A DNA stretch of 25,028 bases, taken from positions 1-25,028 of the forward strand of contig DASXLL010000170.1 in NCBI GenBank assembly GCA_036496265.1. The letters run 5' to 3'. Positions within the stretch are counted from its first letter, which is position 1. Each line of letters begins with the position of its first letter. The position numbers and the translations under genes were made by a program. Shown piece by piece: positions 14,260-20,388 of the stretch. The notes under the pieces were generated by a model that saw only the letters and a program-made list of their open reading frames with translations, was not told the origin of the DNA and did not search any database. Source of the stretch: CAYLLN01 sp036496265. GTDB taxonomy: Bacteria > Planctomycetota > Planctomycetia > Pirellulales > Pirellulaceae.

Positions 14260-14661
14260 GTGGCTGAATTGACTGAAACAGATCTGATCTGGAACCGCGC
14301 ATGCGGCGATGATCCGCTACGATCAACTCCGGGTGATCGCGCGCTGGCTGACTTGCTGCGTGCACATGGCCTCACTATGAATGGCGGTGTGCTGCACGCG
14401 GTTGAGTGCCTTACGACCAGCGATCTATCGAATGCTCAGTCCGGCTATCGCTTTTTCGGACTTAATGCGGCCGCTTCGCTCTTGGTTTATGCAAGGGCGA
14501 TTCTGGACGCAGGCGCGGACTTAGATTTCCACGAGCGTCAATTGGATCAGCAGTACGTGAGCTTAGTTCCATGCGACAGTTTTATTGTGGAGAGGTTTGA
14601 GGAGCGACTGAGATCGAATCCATCAGCTTTCTCACCGCTTCGGCCGCAGGATGCGGGATAG
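14260..14661 (+). CDS. Hypothetical protein downstream of the toxin-antitoxin pair
   Basis: A 133-residue protein starting at GTG 14260, 37 nt past the antitoxin. Visible segments are LTMNGGVLHAVECLTTSDL, then GYRFFGLNAAASLLVYARAIL, then FHERQLDQQYVSLVPCDSFIVERFEERL. The 'NGG' turn, followed by a helix with a Gly-aromatic pair and a 'LDQQY' motif, recalls the DUF4375/DMP19-like or related immunity-type proteins, but the resemblance is weak. There is no signal peptide or membrane segment. Same-strand spacing suggests it could be transcribed with the toxin-antitoxin pair. Function unknown. Confidence 0.6.
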   Translation: MAELTETDLIWNRACGDDPLRSTPGDRALADLLRAHGLTMNGGVLHAVECLTTSDLSNAQSGYRFFGLNAAASLLVYARAILDAGADLDFHERQLDQQYVSLVPCDSFIVERFEERLRSNPSAFSPLRPQDAG

Positions 14662-14705
14662 GCTAATGCCTTCGGCAAGAATTAGTAGCTCGGAGCCTTG
14701 AGATC

Positions 14706-14966
14706 ATGTCCCTTCCAAAATCCAAGCTAACATCCCAAAACCAAATAGCCATTCCTCTTGAAATTAGGCGCAAACTCGGCTTGGTCCCAGGATCGTTTCT
14801 CGAATGGGATGAAGACGCGGGCATCGTCTTTGTGCGTAAGGTTGTGCGGTTCTCGTCCGAAGATATTCATCAGGCGGTTTTTGCGAAACGGCCCATACCG
14901 CATTCGCTGAAGAAACTAAAGGGCGCAATTCGTAAACACGGGCACCGCAAACATGCACACCCTTGA
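14706..14966 (+). CDS. AbrB/SpoVT-type antitoxin-like DNA-binding protein, no toxin seen
   Basis: The 86-residue protein has a swapped-hairpin AbrB domain at residues 4-46: SKLTSQNQIAIPLEIRRKLGL followed by VPGSFLEWDEDAGIVFVRK. The normal GQ of the motif is NQ here. The C-terminal part (SSEDIHQAVFAKRPIPHSLKKLKGAIRKH) resembles the toxin-binding tail of VapB-type antitoxins. A PIN-domain VapC normally overlaps the stop, but here only a 17-codon frame (ATG at 14951, MHTLETRLNRLPPSNGK) follows before the convergent aldehyde dehydrogenase. It is probably an orphan or degraded module. Confidence 0.8.
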   Translation: MSLPKSKLTSQNQIAIPLEIRRKLGLVPGSFLEWDEDAGIVFVRKVVRFSSEDIHQAVFAKRPIPHSLKKLKGAIRKHGHRKHAHP

Positions 14967-15011
14967 AACGCGATTGAACCGTTTGCCGCCGTCGAACGGT
15001 AAGTAGGTTGT

Positions 15012-16430
15012 TTAGGGCTTGCTGTGAATCACCACGGTTTTCATCTCCGTCATCTCCTGCACGGCGTATTTCGGGCCCTCTTTCCCAAAACCGCTTTCTT
15101 TCAAACCACCGTAGGGCATCAAATCGGCCCGCCACATCGGTCCCCAGTTGATATGCAAGTTGCCCGAATCGACTTCACGGGCAAATTTGAGCGCCGAATC
15201 GATATCCTGCGTAAATAGGCCCGCGCTCAGTCCGTAGCGCGATTGGTTGGCGAATTCGATTGCCTCCGCCAGCGTCGCGGCCTTCGAGACGCCGACCGCC
15301 GGGCCAAACAACTCATCGTGGGAAATCCGCATCGACGGCTGAACATCGGCCAGCAGCGTCGGCTCGTACATCGTGCCGTTGCGCTTCCCGCCGCAAACGA
15401 GCTTCGCCCCCTGCTTCACCGCCTCATCGACCACCTCGCCGACACGCACGGCATCGCGCTCGCGCACCAGCGGCCCCATCTTCGTGCCTTCGTGCAGCGG
15501 ATTGCCCGTCGTGATCTTCTCCACCCGCGGCTTGAGCACATTGAGCAAGTCGCCATAGACCTTGTCGAGCGCCACAACACGCTGAGCCGAGATGCAAACT
15601 TGGCCCGCGTTGGCAAAGCCGGTCGCAACGACCGCGTCGGCGACCTTATTCAAATCGGCATCGTCGAGCACGATCAGCGGGCTATTGCTACCCAGTTCCA
15701 TCGTCACTCGCTTGATCCCGGCGACTTCGCAAATCTGCTTGCCGACTTCCACGCTGCCCGTGAAGCTGATCTTCCGCACCCGCTCGTCGCCGCACAGCGC
15801 TTTGCCAAGTTCGCTGCCGCCGCCAGTCAAGCACGACACGGCCAATGGCGGAACGCCCGCTTCCAACAGAATTTCAACAAGCTTGAGCGCCGACAGCGGC
15901 GTATCGCTCGCCGGCTTGATGATCACCGCGTTCCCCGCGGCAAGGGCCGGCCCGACTTTGTGGCAGACGAGATTCAGCGGAAAGTTGAACGGCGTGATCG
16001 CCACGACCACGCCGCAAGGCACGCGAATCGTGAACCCAAACCTGCCGCCCGCGCCCGGAGCGCCATCCAGCGGCAACACCTCGCCGCCGAGTCGCTTCGC
16101 CTCTTCCGCCGACAACTCAATCGTCTCCGCCGCCCGCGACGCCTCGAAAACGCCTTCCGCCAGCGTCTTGCCCTCTTCCAGGCTGATTATCCGACCCAAC
16201 TCCTTCTGCCTCGCGAACATCAGGTCCGCTGCTTTCCGCAAAATCTGAAACCGCTCATACCCAGGCAGCTTTCGCATTGCCGCAGCGCCCTCGACGGCTC
16301 CCGTGATCGCTTGCTGTGCATCCTCGGCCGTCGCCTGCGGCACTGTATCGACGAGCGTCGCGTCGTAGGGATTGCGGACCTCGATCTTTTTACTGCGATC
16401 TTGCCACTGTCCTGCGAAATAAATGCGCAT
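15012..16430 (-). CDS. NAD(P)-dependent aldehyde dehydrogenase
   Basis: The 472-residue enzyme is a full-length member of the ALDH superfamily. Asn149 (TPFNFPLN) stabilises the oxyanion, Lys172 (VIIKPASDTP) contacts the cofactor, FTGS is at 223-226, Glu245 (TMELGSNSP) is the general base and Cys279 (NAGQVCISAQRV) the nucleophile. The pattern fits the lactaldehyde, non-phosphorylating GAPDH and phosphonoacetaldehyde dehydrogenase branch, but the substrate cannot be read from sequence. ATG 16430 has an AAAGG site about 8 nt upstream. It is not in an obvious operon. A long plus-strand frame over the same region is a shadow. Confidence 0.95.
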   Translation of the reverse strand: MRIYFAGQWQDRSKKIEVRNPYDATLVDTVPQATAEDAQQAITGAVEGAAAMRKLPGYERFQILRKAADLMFARQKELGRIISLEEGKTLAEGVFEASRAAETIELSAEEAKRLGGEVLPLDGAPGAGGRFGFTIRVPCGVVVAITPFNFPLNLVCHKVGPALAAGNAVIIKPASDTPLSALKLVEILLEAGVPPLAVSCLTGGGSELGKALCGDERVRKISFTGSVEVGKQICEVAGIKRVTMELGSNSPLIVLDDADLNKVADAVVATGFANAGQVCISAQRVVALDKVYGDLLNVLKPRVEKITTGNPLHEGTKMGPLVRERDAVRVGEVVDEAVKQGAKLVCGGKRNGTMYEPTLLADVQPSMRISHDELFGPAVGVSKAATLAEAIEFANQSRYGLSAGLFTQDIDSALKFAREVDSGNLHINWGPMWRADLMPYGGLKESGFGKEGPKYAVQEMTEMKTVVIHSKP

Positions 16431-16571
16431 ATCTAGAAAACCTTTGCGGCGTCTATTGAGCGACGGGGAATCGCGAATTTTAGCGTCTCAACCGGCTAGG
16501 CGGCAATGACTTACAGCGAGAACGCAAAACGAAATGGACCAGACTAGTCCAAACCGCCGCGATCAAACTCC

Positions 16572-16653
16572 TAGCCGGGACCAAACTTGGTCCCGGAGCG
16601 GCGGTGAAAAGCGTTTTTGCCGCTTCGTCCGGTAGCAGGTTTGCTCCCGGCTA
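16572..16653. repeat. Double palindrome, family A
   Basis: A perfect copy (CCGGGACCAA at 16575-16584, TTGGTCCCGG at 16587-16596) and a diverged copy (16629-16650) stand 32 nt apart. The outer arms (16572-16586 and 16639-16653) pair at 14 of 15 positions and the inner AGCGGC/GCCGCT (16597-16602, 16619-16624) also pair. The whole unit could fold as one long hairpin or as two small ones. Confidence 0.75.
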
Positions 16654-16679
16654 ATAAACAAGTCCCAGGAGTAATAGTC

Positions 16680-16997
16680 ATGGCCAAGTTTTATGTTCAA
16701 TCGGGCACTGTGAAAATGATTCTGGAAGCTCGCGATAGCCGGTGCGCCGCGATTTGGGCCGCACACCGCAAACTCAACGAAACGCTGCCATTTTTGGGCG
16801 GCGAGGAGCCGAGCAACGCGACGAACACGAATGCATCCGGCCTGGCCGAAACGATGTGCGTCAGCCAGCGAGGCTTCGATCGCAAAGATGCCACCGTGTT
16901 CCAAACGCTCGATATCGTCAGCGAATGGAGCCGTCTCCTGGTCGCCCTTGACCGGCTGTCGGCCCGCGTTCAGTCTTTCACCGTCACCAAGACATGA
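16680..16997 (+). CDS. Small hypothetical protein
   Basis: A 105-residue protein starting at ATG 16680 with an AGGAGT site about 9 nt upstream; an in-frame upstream start at 16617 would run through the palindromic repeat. Features are FYVQSGTVKMILEARDSRCAAIWAAHRKL, a spacer rich in Asn/Thr/Ala, then MCVSQRGFDRKDATVFQTLDIVSEWSRLLVALDRL. The pattern (a beta hairpin, an 'AAIWAAH' helix, 'SQRGFDR-DA', then a Trp-containing helix) looks familiar from planctomycete hypothetical proteins, but I know no function. No signal peptide. Confidence 0.7.
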   Translation: MAKFYVQSGTVKMILEARDSRCAAIWAAHRKLNETLPFLGGEEPSNATNTNASGLAETMCVSQRGFDRKDATVFQTLDIVSEWSRLLVALDRLSARVQSFTVTKT

Positions 16998-17076
16998 TTA
17001 CAACGGCTTCAGGTTTGCAGTGTTTTCGTCCCTGGCGGCAGTCCTAGTAGGCTAAGTTCGAAATCGCCATGGGTGG

Positions 17077-17101
17077 CTGTGTTTTGCGAAGCATAACACA
17101 G
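17077..17101. repeat. Near-perfect hairpin before the FAD oxidoreductase gene
   Basis: An 11-bp stem with one T-T mismatch (17077-17087 with 17091-17101) closes on a GAA triloop. It is flanked by GGGTGG and TTAGGTGGCCC. It lies about 90 nt upstream of the GTG 17193 start. It could be a dispersed repeat or a regulatory RNA structure; it lacks a T-tract. Confidence 0.5.
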
Positions 17102-17192
17102 TTAGGTGGCCCAAACGTTTGCGACGTCACCCGCTTTAAGCACCTAAAAAAAACGTAGAACGCAGCTGGGAACGGCGAAGAGGCAACCACGC

Positions 17193-18410
17193 GTGGAACG
17201 CTTTGATGCGGTAATCATCGGTGGCGGTCCGGCTGGAGCGACGGCCGCCATCTTGCTGGCCAGCGCCGGCTGGTCGGTGGCCGTCGTCGAGCAAAAGGCG
17301 TTTCCGAGACGAAAAGTTTGCGGCGAGTACCTTTCCACGACAAATTGGCCGCTCTTAACGAGACTTGGCATCGCTGAGCCTTTTTTGGAACTGGCCGGCC
17401 CACCGGTGACGGAGACCGCGATTTTCGCGGGCCAACGGCAATATCGCTCGGGTTTGCCATCGGTCGGCGGCCATTTTGGGCGGGCGCTGTCGCGCGAAAA
17501 GCTCGATTTGCTGTTGATCGAGCGAGCGGCCGAATGCGGTGCGCAGGTATTTCAGCCGGCAAGGTGCATGCGACTGACCACGCAGGAAGATGGTTTCTTG
17601 GCGACGATTGAATCGCAAAAGGAATCATTTGAACTCGCCGCCAGCGTCGCCATTTCTGCGCACGGTTCCTGGGAAATTGGCCGTCTTCCTACGCAGCGAC
17701 ATGAGCGTCAACCGCGGCCCAGCGACTGGCTGGCATTCAAAGCCCATTTCACTAACACGAATTTGCCGATCGGCTTGATGCCACTGCTGTCATTCGCCGA
17801 CGGCTACGGCGGCATGGTGCATTGCGACGACGACCGCGCTAGTCTGTCGTGCTGCATCCGCCGCCACCGGCTGGAAACACTGCCCCGCGAGCATGGCGAT
17901 TCCGCTGGCGATGCAGTGCTGCAGCACATCTTGAAAACCTGCCCAATCCTGCGCCCGGTCCTCGATCATGCCGAGCTCGACGACTCCTGGCTCGCCGCCG
18001 GCGCCATTCAGCCCGGCATTCGTTCACGCTGCCAAAACGGCATCTTCACGATCGGCAACGCCGCCGGCGAAGCCCATCCGGTCGTCGCCGAAGGCATCAG
18101 CATGGCCATGCAATCCGCCTGGCTTTTGGCCGAGCGACTGAAGAACCATCGCGACGAAGTGAGTGAGCATTCGGTAATGCAACGAATTGACGCCAGCTAC
18201 TCGGCCGGCTGGCGCCGCGCCTTTGCCCCCCGAATTTACGCCGCGTTGGCAATCGCGCAGTGGGCCTCGCGGCCGAATCTGGTCAGAGCGGCACATCCTC
18301 TGCTGGCCACATTGCCCGGCCTGATTTCCTGGGGCGCACGACTTAGCGGCAAATCGTGCATGGTCATGACGGATCGCTCGACGCTGCTAAAGGATTGTTA
18401 CCAAGCATGA
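17193..18410 (+). CDS. FAD-dependent oxidoreductase (geranylgeranyl-reductase-like)
   Basis: The 405-residue protein starts at GTG 17193 after an AAGAGG site. The Rossmann motif is at 8-19 (IIGGGPAGATAA), then VVEQKAFPRRKVCGEYLS (31-48), in which the Cys-Gly-Glu signature resembles the geranylgeranyl reductase and hydroxylase family. The second FAD motif is GNAAGEAHPVVAEGI (288-302). It should oxidise or reduce a lipophilic or aromatic substrate with NAD(P)H. The stop overlaps the next gene's start as ATGA, so it is translationally coupled to the type III PKS, which points to action on the PKS product. The substrate is inferred, not shown. Confidence 0.9.
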   Translation: MERFDAVIIGGGPAGATAAILLASAGWSVAVVEQKAFPRRKVCGEYLSTTNWPLLTRLGIAEPFLELAGPPVTETAIFAGQRQYRSGLPSVGGHFGRALSREKLDLLLIERAAECGAQVFQPARCMRLTTQEDGFLATIESQKESFELAASVAISAHGSWEIGRLPTQRHERQPRPSDWLAFKAHFTNTNLPIGLMPLLSFADGYGGMVHCDDDRASLSCCIRRHRLETLPREHGDSAGDAVLQHILKTCPILRPVLDHAELDDSWLAAGAIQPGIRSRCQNGIFTIGNAAGEAHPVVAEGISMAMQSAWLLAERLKNHRDEVSEHSVMQRIDASYSAGWRRAFAPRIYAALAIAQWASRPNLVRAAHPLLATLPGLISWGARLSGKSCMVMTDRSTLLKDCYQA

Positions 18411-19498
18411 GCACATTTGTTCGCGGCATCGGCCTCGCTGTCCCGCCGCACACGATGACGCAACAGCAGGCCCTGGAGCTGGCCCGCGGCGTCAATTGTC
18501 GGAGCGAGCAGCAACAACGGTTGGCCACCACGCTCTATCGGAAGTCGGGCGTGTTGAATCGGCATACCTCGCTTCCATATGAGCTTGGCTACGAGTGGCT
18601 CCGCTCCAACCCAACAAACGAGTCAGCCGCCGGTCCACAGCGTGGCCCTTCAACTGGCCAGCGAATGGAACTGTTCGCCGAGCTCGCGCCGCTGCTTGCG
18701 AAATCGGCTTCCGCCAAAGCACTCGCTGCCGCCGCAACGCCGGCGGACGAGATCACCCACCTCGTCGTCGTGTCCTGCACCGGCTTTCAATCGCCCGGCC
18801 TCGATCACGCTCTCATGTCGAGCTTAAGTTTGTCGCCCACGACCGAGCGCCTGCAAATCGGCTTCATGGGCTGCCACGGCGCGATCAATGGCCTCCGCGC
18901 CGCGCTCGCCATTTGCGAATCAACGCCCAGCGCCCACGTCTTACTCTCCGCGACCGAGCTCTCCAGCGTTCACTATCAACTCAACTGGAACGCCGATCAA
19001 ATGGTCGCCCAAGCCCTCTTCGCCGACGGCGCCGCGGCTGTCGTCCTGTCTTCGCAATCCTTCAAGAATGGCAACCCTTGGCGTCTCGCCGCCACTGGAT
19101 CTTGCCTGATCCCCAACTCCGCCGCCGCGATGGGCTGGAAAATCGGCGATCACGGCTTCGAAATGAAGCTCGACGCCTGCGTGCCTGAATTGATCAAGGA
19201 AAACCTAAGACCCTGGCTGACAAAATGGCTCAGCGATCATGACCTGACGCTGCAAAACGTCGGCTCCTGGGCCATTCACCCCGGCGGCCCCCGAATCCTC
19301 ACCGCCATTGAACAATCGCTCGATCTTTCGACCGATCAAACCGCCGCCAGCCGCGAAATCCTCGCCAACTACGGCAACATGTCCTCTCCCACCGTACTCT
19401 TCATCGTCAACCGCCTCCGCGAATTGCATTCGCCGATGCCCTGCGTCGCCCTCGGCTTCGGCCCCGGCATGTTTGCCGAAGCGGCGTTATTCGTCTAA
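18407..19498 (+). CDS. Type III polyketide synthase
   Basis: The 363-residue enzyme starts at ATG 18407, overlapping the FAD gene by 4 nt; an upstream in-frame start would extend well into that gene. The catalytic triad is complete: Cys124 in VVSCTGFQSPG, His291 in WAIHPGGPRI and Asn324 in NYGNMSSPT. GFMGCHGAINGLR (152-164) and the C-terminal GFGPGM loop are typical of chalcone synthase-like enzymes. It uses CoA-bound starters and malonyl-CoA to make alkylresorcinols, pyrones or similar. The FAD oxidoreductase before it and the convergent methyltransferase after it are the usual tailoring partners. Starter and product are unknown. Confidence 0.95.
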   Translation: MSTFVRGIGLAVPPHTMTQQQALELARGVNCRSEQQQRLATTLYRKSGVLNRHTSLPYELGYEWLRSNPTNESAAGPQRGPSTGQRMELFAELAPLLAKSASAKALAAAATPADEITHLVVVSCTGFQSPGLDHALMSSLSLSPTTERLQIGFMGCHGAINGLRAALAICESTPSAHVLLSATELSSVHYQLNWNADQMVAQALFADGAAAVVLSSQSFKNGNPWRLAATGSCLIPNSAAAMGWKIGDHGFEMKLDACVPELIKENLRPWLTKWLSDHDLTLQNVGSWAIHPGGPRILTAIEQSLDLSTDQTAASREILANYGNMSSPTVLFIVNRLRELHSPMPCVALGFGPGMFAEAALFV

Positions 19499-19612
19499 GT
19501 GAACCCGCGGAATAGGTTGGGTGGAAAACAAACCCGAAGCGTAAGCGAGGGACCGCGATTTTCCCTCGCTAATGCTTCGGGTTAGTGTAAATCGCAACGC
19601 GTGTTCACTTAG
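19495..19612. repeat. Nested inverted repeat spanning both stop codons of convergent genes
   Basis: An outer perfect 10-bp stem (CTAAGTGAAC at 19495-19504, GTTCACTTAG at 19603-19612) includes the stop codons of the PKS and of the convergent methyltransferase gene. Inside is family B (19531-19583). It probably acts as a bidirectional transcription end or mRNA protector. Confidence 0.65.
19531..19583. repeat. Dispersed palindrome, family B, copy 1
   Basis: The left arm 19531-19552 begins AACCCGAAGCGTAAGCGAGG and pairs with 19562-19583 at 20 of 22 positions around a 9-nt loop. It is preceded by ACA and followed by AGTGT, as in copy 2 at 23159-23221. Confidence 0.85.
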
Positions 19613-20328
19613 TTGCCACCTTTTGAGTGTGGCCCTTGCCAGCCAAGCAACATTCGGCACGGCCATTGGCGGCTGATCTGGTGACTTGAAATGCCGGCAT
19701 CGCGGGCGAGCTGATCTAGTTCCAGCATTGTAAACGCGGCCTGCACGCTGCGGACGGCATCGACGTGAACGACGTGCGAGCGGCTCAAAAGATGACCGGC
19801 TGAGAATGCCAGAAATAGCCCATAAGCGCTGCGCCGCAGATCACTCACCAAGCCCAATCGTCTTGCCGCCTTAGCCATGCGTTTGAGCAACACTTGGGCA
19901 TTGCCGTCGCTCAAGTGATGCAGAAACAGCGAGCACATCACGACATCAAAGTCTGGAGGCAGCTCGTCCGTTAGGGCATTGAGGCATTCAAAGTTAACCG
20001 GGGCACCAGCCGCTTGAGCTTGTTCCCGCGCCAGATCAACGCTGCGGCGGCTTACATCGATGCCGTGGATTTCGACATCCAGCCCGGCCTTCCTGGCTCG
20101 CCGCCAGAGGGCAATTGGATTATCGCCCGAACCAGTGGCGATATCGAGAATTCTGAGCCGCCGACCAGAAACCGTCCTCGCCAACCGCTCAATCGGCCGC
20201 CAGACAATGCGGGCGCTATTACTGACAAAGTTGAGTCGTCTCAGGCCGGCCAACGCGCCCTGAAGCTGCTCCGTCGCGATCGCCGGATCATCCATCTCCT
20301 CCGGCACAAGGACGCGGTGTTCTAGCAT
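19609..20328 (-). CDS. SAM-dependent methyltransferase
   Basis: The 239-residue class I methyltransferase has motif I ILDIATGSGDN at 60-70 and an acidic residue after strand 2 (GIDVS, Asp91). A FDVVMCSLFLHHL motif near residue 126 and a hydrophobic C-terminal lid follow. This resembles UbiE-like or phenolic O/C-methyltransferases. It ends convergently with the type III PKS, with a palindrome-rich spacer. It is therefore probably a tailoring enzyme of the same pathway, though not in the same transcript. The ATG at 20328 lacks an obvious Shine-Dalgarno sequence; a family A palindrome sits 10 nt upstream. Confidence 0.88.
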   Translation of the reverse strand: MLEHRVLVPEEMDDPAIATEQLQGALAGLRRLNFVSNSARIVWRPIERLARTVSGRRLRILDIATGSGDNPIALWRRARKAGLDVEIHGIDVSRRSVDLAREQAQAAGAPVNFECLNALTDELPPDFDVVMCSLFLHHLSDGNAQVLLKRMAKAARRLGLVSDLRRSAYGLFLAFSAGHLLSRSHVVHVDAVRSVQAAFTMLELDQLARDAGISSHQISRQWPCRMLLGWQGPHSKGGN

Positions 20329-20337
20329 TGCTATTGC

Positions 20338-20359
20338 CCGGGACCAATCCTGGTCCCGG
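20338..20359. repeat. Dispersed palindrome, family A
   Basis: Perfect 9-bp arms (CCGGGACCA at 20338-20346, TGGTCCCGG at 20351-20359) enclose ATCC. It sits between the methyltransferase start and the stop of the upstream phosphoesterase gene, on the same strand. Confidence 0.8.
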
Positions 20360-20388
20360 TCGTTGCGCCCTTCCTAATTTGCGTTCAA

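Noticed and set aside
15243..16436. 397-residue plus-strand open frame opposite the aldehyde dehydrogenase
   Set aside because: It is Arg/His-rich and has no family motifs. The minus strand encodes a full ALDH with all catalytic residues, so this frame is a GC-driven shadow.
17050..17070. tRNA-like TTCGAA near a hairpin
   Set aside because: AGTTCGAAATC resembles a T-loop, but no acceptor stem, D-arm or anticodon arm can be formed around it.
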